Positions 24,856-34,764 of a DNA stretch of 64,000 nucleotides are shown piece by piece (position 1 is the stretch's first letter; every line of letters starts with the position of its first letter). The translations under genes and the position numbers were made by a program. The notes beneath the pieces are model-generated. The model had not been told where the DNA came from and did not search any database. It saw only the letters and a program-made list of their open reading frames with translations. This DNA is from Acinetobacter bereziniae LMG 1003 = CIP 70.12 (GTDB lineage: Bacteria; Pseudomonadota; Gammaproteobacteria; Pseudomonadales; Moraxellaceae). The DNA lies in contig NZ_KB849755.1 of the NCBI RefSeq assembly GCF_000368925.1, positions 339,639 through 403,638 of the forward strand, read 5' to 3'.

Positions 24856-27060
24856 ATGAATTCGAAACCGCGTCTTTCTACATATTGGGTTACCTGTGCA
24901 GATGGACTAGAAACCTTACTGCAAGAAGAAATTCAAGGTTTAGGGATTCAAAATATTGAAAAATTTCCTGGACGTTTGGTCTTTAAGGGTAAACTTGAAG
25001 ATGCTTACCGTATTTGTATGTGGTCACGCCTTGCTTCACGTGTGCTCACGCCTATTCATACACATGAACTTGAATTTACGCATGATGCACGTGACGTTGC
25101 TGAAGAACTTTATGAAGGTGCGATCAACTTTGATTGGTCGTTAATTTTTGCACCACAAAGTACTTTTGCCATTCGCCTACACGTTGAACGTGATATCAAG
25201 GTCAATACTCAATTCGCAACCTTACGTGTCAAAGATGGCGTGGTTGATTCTTTCATGGAAGCAGTGGGTAAACGCCCAAGCATTGATATTAAGCAACCTG
25301 AAATTACCTTATATGTACTTGCAGGCAAAACTGAACATACCTACTGCCTAGACTTATCTGGCGATTCTCTACATAAGCGTGGCTATCGCCGTTACATGAC
25401 CGATGCACCGATTAAAGAAAATTTAGCCGCTGCCATTTTACAAAAAGCCAAATTGAAAGAACGTCACCCAGAAATCATACTTGACCCAATGTGTGGTTCA
25501 GGTACGTTTATCATTGAATCACTAATGATTCTGACTGACCGTGCGCCAGGTTTAGTCCGTCGTTTTGGTTTCAATGGTTGGAATGGGCATGACCATGAAC
25601 TTTGGATGTCGATCAAAGCTGAAGCCGCAGACCGTCATCAAGCCGCATTACAACAACCTTTACCAAAATTCTATGCTTATGATGCAGATTGGGAAGCTGT
25701 AAAAGCCACCAAGCAAAATATTATTGCGGCAGGTTTTGAACAGCAACTCGATCAAATTCAAATCGAAGAACGTACATTAGCAGATTGGCCAGACTTCCAT
25801 GCTGAAGGTAAAACATCCTTTGTTGTCACCAACCCTCCTTATGGTGAGCGTTTGGGAGATAAAGCTTCAAATCGAGCATTATATTTAGGTCTATCTGCGC
25901 TTTTACAAAAGAATTTCCCAAATCAATATGCAGCTGTTATAGCTGCAGCAGTTGAACAAGCGGATGTATTGGCTTTCAACAATCCACAAATTTTACGTTT
26001 GATGAATGGTAAATTACCGATTTATGTTCGTTTTGGTGATATTAAACCAGCAACAGTCAGTAAGCCCTTCCTTGCAGATTGGCAACCTCAACAATTTGAA
26101 AAGATTGAAGGTGCTGAAGACTTTACCAACCGTTTGCAAAAAAACATGCAAGCTTTAAAGAAATGGGCAGTCAAAGAAAATATTTATTGCTTAAGACTTT
26201 ACGATGCGGATCTACCTGATTTTAATGTTGCAGTTGACCTTTATGGTGATCGTTTGCATGTCCAAGAATATGCCCCACCGAAATCAATTGATCCTGAAAA
26301 AGCCAAAAAGCGTTTTAATCTTGCTTTAGCCTCGATCCGTGCGGTAACAGGTTTAGGTCGTGATGCAATTTTTATCAAAACCCGTGCGCGTCAAGAAGGT
26401 AAAGCGCAGTACACCAAACAAAGTACTGCGTCTAAACGCTTTATCGTTCAGGAAGGTAAAGCTAAAATTCTGGTCAATTTAACTGATTATTTAGATACGG
26501 GATTATTCTTAGACCATCGTCAAATGCGCTTACGCATCGCAGCAGAAGCCAAAGGCAAACACTTCCTTAACCTATACAGCTACACCTCGACTGCAAGTTT
26601 GCATGCCGCTTTAGGGGGTGCTGCCAGTACAACCAGTGTGGACTTATCCAATACTTACTTAAACTGGTCTAAAGAAAACTTTGTACTGAATGGTCTGACC
26701 GTAGATCATGCTGATGAACAACACCAATTTTTCTCAAGCGATTGTTTCGAATGGCTCAAAGAGGGTCATGAACAATATGACTTGATCTTTATTGATCCTC
26801 CAACTTTCTCTAACTCAAAAAAATTCTATGGTACATTCGATGTTCAACGTGATCATATCTCATTACTTAAACGAGCAATGAACCGCTTAACGACCGAAGG
26901 GACTTTATATTTCTCAAATAACTATCGTGGTTTTGAGATGGATGAAGAAATTGAGGCTATGTTTGATGTGCAAGAAATCAGCAATGAAACCATTGGTTTA
27001 GATTTTAAACGTAATCAAAAAATCCACAGAGCTTGGAAAATTAAACACTTCCCTGTTTAA
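24856..27060 (+). CDS. rlmKL: Bifunctional 23S rRNA methyltransferase RlmKL
   Basis: 734 residues from ATG 24856 (GGAA upstream). The frame is open back to TTG 24781, but MNSKPRLSTYWVTCADGLE is the family start. Order: an N-terminal ferredoxin-like and THUMP domain (about 1-170), RlmL for m2G2445 with NPPYGERLG (326-334), and the C-terminal RlmK domain for m7G2069 with IDPPTFSNSKKF (646-657). SAM-binding loop DPMCGSGTF is in the first half. Cytosolic and acts during assembly of the large ribosomal subunit. Confidence 0.95.
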   Translation: MNSKPRLSTYWVTCADGLETLLQEEIQGLGIQNIEKFPGRLVFKGKLEDAYRICMWSRLASRVLTPIHTHELEFTHDARDVAEELYEGAINFDWSLIFAPQSTFAIRLHVERDIKVNTQFATLRVKDGVVDSFMEAVGKRPSIDIKQPEITLYVLAGKTEHTYCLDLSGDSLHKRGYRRYMTDAPIKENLAAAILQKAKLKERHPEIILDPMCGSGTFIIESLMILTDRAPGLVRRFGFNGWNGHDHELWMSIKAEAADRHQAALQQPLPKFYAYDADWEAVKATKQNIIAAGFEQQLDQIQIEERTLADWPDFHAEGKTSFVVTNPPYGERLGDKASNRALYLGLSALLQKNFPNQYAAVIAAAVEQADVLAFNNPQILRLMNGKLPIYVRFGDIKPATVSKPFLADWQPQQFEKIEGAEDFTNRLQKNMQALKKWAVKENIYCLRLYDADLPDFNVAVDLYGDRLHVQEYAPPKSIDPEKAKKRFNLALASIRAVTGLGRDAIFIKTRARQEGKAQYTKQSTASKRFIVQEGKAKILVNLTDYLDTGLFLDHRQMRLRIAAEAKGKHFLNLYSYTSTASLHAALGGAASTTSVDLSNTYLNWSKENFVLNGLTVDHADEQHQFFSSDCFEWLKEGHEQYDLIFIDPPTFSNSKKFYGTFDVQRDHISLLKRAMNRLTTEGTLYFSNNYRGFEMDEEIEAMFDVQEISNETIGLDFKRNQKIHRAWKIKHFPV

Positions 27061-27071
27061 TTTTTTTCTCG

Positions 27072-27536
27072 CTATTTATACGCCACGGGGTCAACTTCAT
27101 GACCAATGTACAAGGTCACCCGATCTTGTGTTGTGATACGAACATCGTGGCGTTGATAAGGGTTAAATCCCATATCGATAATTTTATATTTTTCTAAAGG
27201 GGTAATATATTTATCCCCCGGTTTATTCGGATCAGGGTCTTTTTTTTGCCACTCAAAATCAGTCAATACAGTAGAATATATTTCATCCTTTTTTGCTGCA
27301 TCTGCTTGTTGTTGCGCGATCTTATGATGTAAATCTTTTTGCTCATCTACAGATTGTTGAGCATCCTGTTTAACGGCTTGAATAATAATCGGCGAAAGCT
27401 TTACTACACCTACAGACTGTTCTGCAAGATCTTGGTCATCCAATTGATTTGCCAATATCTCAGCCGAACCCAGTGCCATTAACAACATCGTCAGTAGCTT
27501 TAAATAATCAGATTTTTCCTTTATTTTGATCGTCAT
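27072..27536 (-). CDS. Uncharacterised periplasmic protein
   Basis: 154 residues from the ATG at 27536 (AGGGAAG upstream). An N-terminal hydrophobic stretch (LKLLTMLLMALGSAEILA) looks like a signal peptide cleaved before NQLDD. Then a Gln/Asp-rich helical region (DEQKDLHHKIAQQQADAAKK) and a C-terminal strand-rich part (KYKIIDMGFNPYQRHDVRI, TLYIGHEVDPVAYK) suggest a small periplasmic protein. No family is recognised. Convergent with rlmKL, no operon partner. Confidence 0.55.
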   Translation of the reverse strand: MTIKIKEKSDYLKLLTMLLMALGSAEILANQLDDQDLAEQSVGVVKLSPIIIQAVKQDAQQSVDEQKDLHHKIAQQQADAAKKDEIYSTVLTDFEWQKKDPDPNKPGDKYITPLEKYKIIDMGFNPYQRHDVRITTQDRVTLYIGHEVDPVAYK

Positions 27537-27690
27537 GATCAACTTCCCTTTCTTATTATTCCTGTCTAAAAATTATCAATTTTTAACAAATGTTGCAATC
27601 AAACGATCAGAAAACCCGATAATAGGTAAAACAGATTAGGCTTATCTGTTAAATAAGCCCGCTTACTGGCTGAAATAGGTTCAAACAGAA

Positions 27691-28410
27691 CTAATCAACA
27701 CATTCCGCTGTAATTCTGCCTGCATTACACATTTCCCATAACTGCTGGTGTGCATAACGGTTACCTTGTGCTTCAGAACGCTTCAACCATTGCACTGCCA
27801 ACGTTACGTTTGCAGCAACACCCTTACCTTCCAGATACATCTGCCCAACACTGTTTTGAGCATCCTCATCGCCCTGCTCAGCAGATTTCAACATCCATTG
27901 AAATGCTTGCTTTTCATTTTTTGTTATTCCATCCCCATATAGATTCATGAGGGCAAGATTACGTTGTGCATTGGCATCGCCTTGTTCAGCAGATTTCTGA
28001 TACCATTTTGCAGCCAAGGCTTTATTTTGCGATATGCCCTCACCAGTATAGTAAGCAAGCCCTAAATTATTCTGTCCTGCTGGATCATTCTGTTCTGCTG
28101 ATTTTTTATATCACTCTACAGCTTTGGAAGGATCTTGCTTGACCGTAAAACCATATTTAAAGAAATCACCAACAACTGAAAATGCTAGCCAAAACCCTCC
28201 TTGAGCCGACTTTAGCATCAATGCTGCCCCGTTTTTTTGGGATGCCTCATCTTCGCGATATAATAAAAAGTCAGCATATTGATACATTGCTTCTGGATCC
28301 CCCTGTTCTGATCGTTTGATCATTTCTTCAAATGTTCTTTCAGGTAAGGCTTGTGCCAAAGGGTTAAAACATAAAATTGAAAATAATAGGATATAAATTT
28401 TTTTATTCAT
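27691..28410 (-). pseudogene. Sel1-repeat secreted protein interrupted by an in-frame TGA
   Basis: A secreted protein of about 239 codons with a signal peptide (MNKKIYILLFSILCFNPLAQA) and five or so Sel1-like repeats of about 36 residues (SAEQGDANAQRNLALMNLYG, SAEQGDEDAQNSVGQMYLEG). Reading stays in one frame throughout, but codon 100 (28111-28113) is TGA where the repeat pattern wants TGG (Trp in W-Y-K-K-S-A-E-Q). The first part yields 99 residues, and the second part continues to ECVD. Sel1 proteins act as scaffolds in envelope stress or host interactions. Either a recent nonsense mutation or a sequencing error. Confidence 0.85.
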
Positions 28411-28450
28411 TGAATATTCGCCGTTGATATATAGATTTCTTATAACATAA

Positions 28451-28482
28451 AAAAACCAACCGTCTTATAACGGTTGGTTTTT
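28451..28482 (-). terminator. Intrinsic terminator after clpB
   Basis: A 13-bp stem AAAAACCAACCGT/ACGGTTGGTTTTT with a 6-base loop and a T run on the minus strand, just past the clpB stop codon. Confidence 0.92.
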
Positions 28483-28503
28483 TATCTTTGGTACATGACT
28501 CGA

Positions 28504-31083
28504 TTAGCTGAGTTTTAATTTCCCAAAATCAAGCTCACCATTTTCAGCACTGATCAAGATGGTATCACCCGCTGTAAATGCACCTGACAAGATTTTTTGC
28601 GCCAATGGGTTCTCAACCTGCTGTTGGATTGCACGTTTGAGTGGACGCGCACCATATACAGGATCAAAACCAGCATCGATCAGAATGTCAAACGCTTGAT
28701 CATCAACATTTAAACGAATATCACGTTCAGCTAAACGTGCGCGTAAACGATCTAATTGAATATCCGCAATGCCTCGAATCTGCGATTTTTTCAATGAGTG
28801 GAACACCACCAATTCATCTATACGATTGATGAACTCTGGACGGAAATGCTGAGAAACGGCATTCATCACTGTTGCTCGAACATCTTCATCGCTTGCACCT
28901 TCACCCAACTCACGAACATCACTTGAACCTAAGTTAGACGTCATCACGATAACCGTATTCTTAAAGTCGATCACACGACCTTGAGAATCTGTCAAACGCC
29001 CATCATCAAGCACCTGCAATAAGATGTTAAATACATCTGGATGTGCTTTTTCCACTTCATCAAACAACACCACGCTATATGGCTTACGACGTACAGCTTC
29101 AGTCAATACACCGCCTTCTTCGTATCCGACATAGCCTGGAGGCGCACCAACTAAACGACTGACCGAATGCTTTTCCATAAATTCTGACATGTCAATTCGA
29201 ATGATCGCATCATCACTGTCAAATAAAAAGTTGCCTAAAGCTTTGGTAAGCTCGGTTTTACCCACACCTGTCGGTCCAAGGAACAAGAATGACCCACTTG
29301 GGCGATTCGGATCGGAAAGACCGGCACGTGAACGGCGCACCGCATTTGCGACTGCCACAACAGCCTCATCCTGACCAACGACACGGTTATGCAAGAAGTC
29401 TTCCATATGAAGCAGTTTCTCACGTTCACCTTGTAGCATTTTGGACACTGGTATACCAGTTGCAGCACTGACAACTTCTGCAATTTCGTTTTCAGTCACT
29501 TTGGTACGAATCAGTTTTGGCTCTTCATTCACTTCCGCAACTTCTTCTTCATTCAAGCGTTTTTGCAACTCTGGAATCACACCATATTGCAAACGGCTTG
29601 CTTCAGCCAAGTCACCTTCACGTTGCGCTTTTTCAAACGCTGTGCGAGCTTTATCAAGTTCAATTTGCGCCTGATTAGTGCCATCAACCAAACGTTTTTC
29701 TGCAATCCAAACTTCTTCCAAATCACTGTATTCTTTCTGAACTTCAGCAATTTGTTTTTCCAAATGCTCAACTTCAGCCTTACTGACTGAATCCGCATCC
29801 TTCTTAACCGCTTCCAATTGCATCTTCAACTGGATTAAACGACGGTCTAGACGATCTAGTGCTTCTGGCTTAGAGTCAATTTCCATTTTGATTCGTGATG
29901 CAGCCTCATCAATCAAATCAATCGCTTTGTCTGGCAATTGACGATCTGTAATATAGCGATGCGACATTTTCGCTGCAGCAATAATCGCGGAGTCAAGAAT
30001 TTGCACCCCATGATGGGTCGCATATTTATCTTTTAAACCACGTAAAATTGCGATGGTATCTTCCACACTTGGTTCATCTACCAATACTTTTTGGAAACGA
30101 CGTTCAAGCGCAGCATCTTTTTCAATAAATTGACGATACTCATCTAAAGTCGTTGCACCTACACAACGCAACTCCCCACGAGCCAATGCAGGTTTTAACA
30201 TATTCCCTGCATCCATTGCACCATCACCTTTACCTGCACCCACGAGCGTATGTAACTCATCGATGAACAAGATGATTTCACCATCAAATTTTGCGAGATC
30301 TTTTAAAACAGCTTTTAAACGCTCTTCAAACTCACCACGATATTTCGCACCAGCCAATAATGAACCCAGGTCTAAGGACAAGACACGTTTCCCTTTTAAA
30401 CCTTCTGGTACTTCACCATTGATAATACGTTGCGCCAAACCTTCGACAATCGCAGTTTTACCCACACCTGGTTCACCAATAAGCACTGGATTATTTTTGG
30501 TACGACGTGACAATACTTGAATGGTACGACGAATTTCCTCATCACGACCAATCACAGGGTCAAGTTTTCCTTCTGCAGCACGTGCAGTCAGATCAATTGT
30601 ATATTTATTGAGTGAATCTCGTTGATCCTCATGGTTATTTGCCATCACTTGTTCACCCCCTCGAATATTTTCAATCGCTTTGCGTAGTTTTTCAGTGGTC
30701 ACACCTACGCCAGTTAATAATGTTTTGGTTGCACCTGTTTCAGCCAATGCCAAGATGACCCAATCTGTAGATAAGAACTCATCACCTGCTTTTTGGGCAA
30801 AGCTGTCTGCTAAATTTAATGCTCGAACAGCCTCAGGATTGAGGTTGATATCTCCAGTCGGTGTTCCAATTTTTGGCGCATCCGCCAACGCTTTCTGCAA
30901 CTTTGCTTTTAACTCAGGGATATTTGCACCAGCCTGTTGTAACAGACTCAAGTTTGAAGGCTCTTCCAATAACACTGAAAGTATATGAATACCTTCAATG
31001 GCGGTATTGTCATTACCCATTGCCTGAGATTGTGCATCTGATAAAGCTTGCTGTAAGCGGTTCGTAAATTTTTCAAATCGCAT
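28504..31083 (-). CDS. clpB: ATP-dependent disaggregase ClpB
   Basis: 859 residues, the standard length. It has the N-terminal Clp domain, the first AAA+ module with Walker A GEPGVGKT (203-210), the coiled-coil middle domain (about 410-525) with the charged RLIQLKMQLEAVKKDADSVS stretch, and a second AAA+ module with GPTGVGKT. ClpB works with DnaK to rescue aggregated proteins after heat stress in the cytosol. A GAGGAA site lies eight bases before the ATG. A sigma-32-like promoter lies upstream. Single gene with its own terminator. Confidence 0.97.
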   Translation of the reverse strand: MRFEKFTNRLQQALSDAQSQAMGNDNTAIEGIHILSVLLEEPSNLSLLQQAGANIPELKAKLQKALADAPKIGTPTGDINLNPEAVRALNLADSFAQKAGDEFLSTDWVILALAETGATKTLLTGVGVTTEKLRKAIENIRGGEQVMANNHEDQRDSLNKYTIDLTARAAEGKLDPVIGRDEEIRRTIQVLSRRTKNNPVLIGEPGVGKTAIVEGLAQRIINGEVPEGLKGKRVLSLDLGSLLAGAKYRGEFEERLKAVLKDLAKFDGEIILFIDELHTLVGAGKGDGAMDAGNMLKPALARGELRCVGATTLDEYRQFIEKDAALERRFQKVLVDEPSVEDTIAILRGLKDKYATHHGVQILDSAIIAAAKMSHRYITDRQLPDKAIDLIDEAASRIKMEIDSKPEALDRLDRRLIQLKMQLEAVKKDADSVSKAEVEHLEKQIAEVQKEYSDLEEVWIAEKRLVDGTNQAQIELDKARTAFEKAQREGDLAEASRLQYGVIPELQKRLNEEEVAEVNEEPKLIRTKVTENEIAEVVSAATGIPVSKMLQGEREKLLHMEDFLHNRVVGQDEAVVAVANAVRRSRAGLSDPNRPSGSFLFLGPTGVGKTELTKALGNFLFDSDDAIIRIDMSEFMEKHSVSRLVGAPPGYVGYEEGGVLTEAVRRKPYSVVLFDEVEKAHPDVFNILLQVLDDGRLTDSQGRVIDFKNTVIVMTSNLGSSDVRELGEGASDEDVRATVMNAVSQHFRPEFINRIDELVVFHSLKKSQIRGIADIQLDRLRARLAERDIRLNVDDQAFDILIDAGFDPVYGARPLKRAIQQQVENPLAQKILSGAFTAGDTILISAENGELDFGKLKLS

Positions 31084-31120
31084 TCTTGTTATTCCTCACA
31101 ACAAATTTGTACTTGAATAA

Positions 31121-31149
31121 TAGATGGGAACGGTTTTGTAGATTTCAAC
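31121..31149 (-). promoter_or_regulatory. Probable heat-shock (sigma-32) promoter of clpB
   Basis: On the minus strand, GTTGAAA (31143-31149) is followed by a 13-base spacer and TCCCATCTA (31121-31129), close to the consensus CTTGAAA and CCCCATNT. The inferred transcription start lies about 30 bases before the clpB start codon. clpB is a known member of the heat-shock regulon, so the match is likely functional. Confidence 0.75.
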
Positions 31150-31346
31150 TATATTTAAAAATTAATTTATATATTTTTCAAAAGCTTATTAAAATAGTCA
31201 GGATATATTTCAGTATTAATATTTGTGCTAAATTCATCTTTTTCAAGTCAATTTAAGCAAAAATATTACGTATGACCTTTAAGCGTTTGTATTTTCAACA
31301 ATATGCTTTAGAGTAAGCAGTATTGAACTTTTTTAGAATAACAACA

Positions 31347-32492
31347 ATGTTGAATTTCAGTAAATTATTGTCGGTACTATTCACTATAAGCATGTTAAAT
31401 GCTTGTGGCTATCAATCGCCGAACAGCGATAAATTTCCACATAAACATATTCAAGAATTAACACCTGAAACATCAGATCTAGAATTTAAATGGTTTAAAT
31501 CGCCTGCTGACACGATCTTAAAAGTTTTGAATGAAAATTTTATTGTGTATGATTGTTCGATATTTGAAAGAGTCAATCAACCCAAACGGGATTTAAAAAT
31601 TTGTAGTTATGATTTACGTACCCATCAACAGCTTCCGGCATATTTTGTCTCGTCTTCACCCCGGCAGTTGATCCAACAAATTGAATATTTAGGTCAAAAT
31701 CAATTTTTAGTGACTATAAGAATTTTTCAAGCCGATTATCAGTCGCCCACTCAAGCTTATCTTTTCAATGCGCAGACCCAAACTTTTACTCAACTAAGTA
31801 CCTTTTCTTATGATCAATTTGCTTATGCACTATTGGAGCAAATGGTACAGGAAAAAACTTATCAAAAAAAAGTTTCAGAACATGACATCATCGTTTATTT
31901 CGACCCTCAATATGTCTCAGAAAAAGAAGCCGAGAAAGTCAAACAAGAACAAAAACAGCAGGAACAATCTTTTATTCAAAATATAATAGATATTTTTAGA
32001 ACTCAGCCTGAACAACCACAACGTAACTTTTCACCCAATAATTATCGAGTTCAACCTGCAGAACCATTTAATTTAGCGATGATTGCAAAGTTAAAACAAT
32101 ACTTACAACAGCAGCAAGCCGAGTGTTATCAAGTGATTGATGAAGAAACACAACTCATAAAAACCTCAAAAAACTATATTTTTAGTCAAGATTTTTCCAG
32201 ATTTCTTCCAAAATTAGAACATTCGATTGAGCTACCTGAATGTAAGACAGCCCCTAAACCAATAATTTCAAACGATAAATACCTAAAATATCAAAGTATT
32301 GATGATGTCCAAGGCTCAGGAAATCACTATATTTTTTGGTTTACACCGATTGGATATGATGTATTTGAAATTCAGCAACATGGCAAAACAATACAGTTTA
32401 AACTGCCGCTTGAAGCAGCACAGATTTATCGCGTTAGAAATGATCTCATCGTGATCAATGCTCAAACTTATTACATTATTCCTTTGTCTTAG
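31347..32492 (+). CDS. Uncharacterised lipoprotein
   Basis: 381 residues from ATG 31347 (a TTG at 31323 in the same frame would add eight unlikely residues). A signal peptide ends in the lipobox MLNAC, with the Cys near residue 20 lipidated. The mature protein is Gln-rich, with long stretches such as KVKQEQKQQEQSFIQ, a helical middle, and a C-terminal strand-rich region. No domain was recognised. The weak ribosome site suggests low expression. It is divergent from clpB, so the promoter region is shared. Confidence 0.65.
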   Translation: MLNFSKLLSVLFTISMLNACGYQSPNSDKFPHKHIQELTPETSDLEFKWFKSPADTILKVLNENFIVYDCSIFERVNQPKRDLKICSYDLRTHQQLPAYFVSSSPRQLIQQIEYLGQNQFLVTIRIFQADYQSPTQAYLFNAQTQTFTQLSTFSYDQFAYALLEQMVQEKTYQKKVSEHDIIVYFDPQYVSEKEAEKVKQEQKQQEQSFIQNIIDIFRTQPEQPQRNFSPNNYRVQPAEPFNLAMIAKLKQYLQQQQAECYQVIDEETQLIKTSKNYIFSQDFSRFLPKLEHSIELPECKTAPKPIISNDKYLKYQSIDDVQGSGNHYIFWFTPIGYDVFEIQQHGKTIQFKLPLEAAQIYRVRNDLIVINAQTYYIIPLS

Positions 32493-32520
32493 CAAATATA
32501 GTCAATCCGCTTAAAAAGCG

Positions 32521-32627
32521 CATACAGTAAAAATATAATTTCTTGTGATCAATAAAATCAATGCAATGAATATATTGTTGAATCATTTAAAGCTGTCATT
32601 GCCACGCTTTATATCAAAAGTTTAAAT
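32521..32627 (+). repeat. Dispersed intergenic repeat, copy B (about 107 bp)
   Basis: Aligns along its whole length with 61082-61187 read on the minus strand: starts with CATACAGTA, contains TGATCAATAAAAT and AATATATTGTT, later TGCCACGCTTTA, and ends with TTTAAAT. Weaker similarity continues for about 25 more bases (TGCGTA). Located in the intergenic region after a lipoprotein gene. The function is unknown. Confidence 0.8.
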
Positions 32628-32685
32628 AGATCTGCGTAAGTAACTTCTCTTTGTTTATCCATTCTTTCTTGAATAGCATTCTTGT

Positions 32686-32718
32686 GCTGCAAACAAAGCA
32701 GTGCTTTGTTTTTGCTCA
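32686..32718. repeat. 33-bp hairpin repeat, first copy
   Basis: Identical at 32 of 33 positions to the inverse of 37773-37805. The core AAACAAAGCA, G, TGCTTTGTTT is a perfect 10-bp palindrome with a one-base centre. The same motif is inside the MITE-like element, so it may be a small mobile or structural repeat. Confidence 0.75.
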
Positions 32719-32946
32719 TATACACTCGCTCAACATGGCAACATCCATGTCGCCTCACAATAGAAAGAACATCGGTGATTCAAAAATGCAAAAAAGTCAT
32801 TCTCCAAAAGTTTGTAATAACTAATAATTTGTATAAAAGCATCAAGCTTATTGAATATGAATGATTTAAATCGAATCACTTGTATCGATAATCAGGGTTG
32901 AACTATAGAATCTCAATCAAGATCATCATGAATACGATGAGATTGG

Positions 32947-33855
32947 CTATACTTCTGTCTTGGTTGCCGAACTCTGCGAAACCGCACTATTTGCAGCAAC
33001 ACTTTGAGTAATCCACACGTTGCCACCAATCACAGCGCCTTGACCGATCGTGATACGTCCAAGAATGGTCGCACCTGCATAAATCACCACATTGTCTTCA
33101 ACAATTGGATGACGTGCATATTCCTTTTGTAGACGTCCACTATCATCGACTTCAAAACGCTTAGCACCCAAAGTGACTGCTTGATAAATTCGGACATTTT
33201 TTCCAATAATACACGTTTCTCCAATCACCACACCTGTACCATGATCGATGAAGAAACCTTGTTCAATTTGTGCGCCTGGATGAATGTCGATTCCTGTTTT
33301 TGAATGTGCAATCTCAGCAATTAAACGTGCCAATAGAGATAAATCTTTTTTATAAAATTCGTGGGCAACACGATGATAAATGATTGCCAAAATTCCCGGA
33401 TAACATAACAACACCTCATCCACACTACGTGCCGCAGGATCACCATCATATGCCGCTATCACATCTGTATCCAAAATACGGCGTATATCAGGCAGTTTTT
33501 GCGCAAATTCACTGACAATACTTTGCGCCAGCACGTCAATGACGTCTGCATTTTCATTATGTTTTTTATATTTATAATCATAGGTTAAATTGAGTTTGAC
33601 TTGCTCAAGTAAGGAATGCAAAGTTTTTTCAAGTGTATGTGCAATATAAAAATTTTCACTTTGTTGTCGTAAATCATGTGGACCTAAACGCATAGGGAAT
33701 AAAATGCCACATAGGTCATTCATGATCTTCTTAATTTCGTCTTTTGACGGTAATTCCCTCCCTCCAAAGTCTTTGAGACTTTTACGTTGGGTACGCCATT
33801 CATTCCGAGCTTCTTGTAACTCATCCACAATATTTTGGATATTCCATTGGATCAT
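32947..33855 (-). CDS. Serine O-acetyltransferase (SrpH/EpsC-like)
   Basis: 302 residues. An N-terminal helical domain is followed by a left-handed parallel beta-helix with hexapeptide repeats (residues about 185-285; e.g. HPGAQIEQGFFIDHGTGVVIG, CIIGKNVRIYQAVTLGAK, VVIYAGATILGRITIGQGA). Makes O-acetylserine from serine and acetyl-CoA, the acceptor for sulfide in cysteine synthesis. The length is longer than E. coli CysE (273) and like SrpH of sulfur-starvation operons in cyanobacteria. It is divergent from rhodanese, encapsulin shell and cysteine desulfurase genes, a context found with family 2A encapsulins. Confidence 0.88.
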   Translation of the reverse strand: MIQWNIQNIVDELQEARNEWRTQRKSLKDFGGRELPSKDEIKKIMNDLCGILFPMRLGPHDLRQQSENFYIAHTLEKTLHSLLEQVKLNLTYDYKYKKHNENADVIDVLAQSIVSEFAQKLPDIRRILDTDVIAAYDGDPAARSVDEVLLCYPGILAIIYHRVAHEFYKKDLSLLARLIAEIAHSKTGIDIHPGAQIEQGFFIDHGTGVVIGETCIIGKNVRIYQAVTLGAKRFEVDDSGRLQKEYARHPIVEDNVVIYAGATILGRITIGQGAVIGGNVWITQSVAANSAVSQSSATKTEV

Positions 33856-34128
33856 ATGTTTACCTACCTAAAAGACGTTCCATGATCTAAAAAACCTCAC
33901 ATGAAATTTTATTATTCATCTAAATACTATTTTATTCACAATATGGTAGATAAACATAATTCATATAAGCATATCTGTAAAAAATAATTCAATCTTTATT
34001 TCAAAATAAGAATAAGTAATCCATTTTTTATTAATTTATAGAATATACAAAATGTTTATAGTTGTTATCAATACATCTGATACATCAAAGCTTAAATACA
34101 AATTTAAGTCAGAAGAAAGGCAATTGAA

Positions 34129-34617
34129 ATGACCAGTTTAAACCAACAACATTTTAACGAATTAACTCAAGCACAAATTGAAAAGATTTTTGAACAAGCG
34201 CAACAACGTGTTGAAGACCATTATTTAGAGTTTACAGGTACGATTTTACCGCACGAAGCTTGGGCATTGTATCAAGCTGGTCATGTCGAAATTGTCGATG
34301 TTCGCACCAATGAAGAACGAAAATTTGTCGGTTTTGTTGAAGGTACCATTCACATCCCCTGGGCTACAGGAACTGCATTAAACCGTAATCCGCGTTTTGC
34401 CAAAGAACTCGAAAGCAAAGTGGGCAAAGATAAAATCATTCTTTTACTGTGCCGTAGTGGTAAACGTTCCGCAGCGGCAGCCAATGTCGCTTTCAATGCT
34501 GGTTTTGAAAATATTTATAACATTGAACAAGGCTTTGAAGGTGACTTGGATGAAAACAATCATCGCGGGGTATTCAACGGTTGGCGCTTTCATGGATTGC
34601 CTTGGCGCCAAGAATAG
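34129..34617 (+). CDS. Rhodanese-like sulfurtransferase
   Basis: 162 residues, one rhodanese domain. The active-site loop is C108-RSGKR-S (residues 108-114), with the Cys able to hold a persulfide. The DVRTNEERKFVGFVEGTIHI strand precedes it. The C-terminus ends with HRGVFNGWRFHGLPWRQE, typical for the rhodanese type linked to sulfur-mobilising operons. It is the first gene of the encapsulin set. By inference it takes sulfane sulfur from, or gives it to, the desulfurase cargo. Ribosome site: AGAAAGG upstream. Confidence 0.88.
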   Translation: MTSLNQQHFNELTQAQIEKIFEQAQQRVEDHYLEFTGTILPHEAWALYQAGHVEIVDVRTNEERKFVGFVEGTIHIPWATGTALNRNPRFAKELESKVGKDKIILLLCRSGKRSAAAANVAFNAGFENIYNIEQGFEGDLDENNHRGVFNGWRFHGLPWRQE

Positions 34618-34764
34618 CTTTCGAAGTTATTCCTTATACATATTTTAAAAGATTCAAAATATGAAGCATTCATAACAGCACTCTGATTTTACTGGAGATG
34701 ATAACAATAGACACCTTAAACAAATTGTAATCAACCATCAATTCATATCACCAAGGATTAAAAC

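Larger units (their letters stand above)
32493..32946. other. Long intergenic region made of repeats
   Basis: This 454-base gap between a lipoprotein gene and the serine acetyltransferase gene holds a copy of the dispersed 107-bp repeat (32521-32627) and the 33-bp hairpin repeat (32686-32718). A 60-codon frame in it (32682-32864) is an artefact of the hairpin. No gene is seen. Confidence 0.7.

Noticed and set aside
32682..32864. 60-codon open frame in the repeat-rich gap
   Set aside because: Begins in the hairpin repeat; the same peptide arises at the other copy, so it is a repeat artefact.
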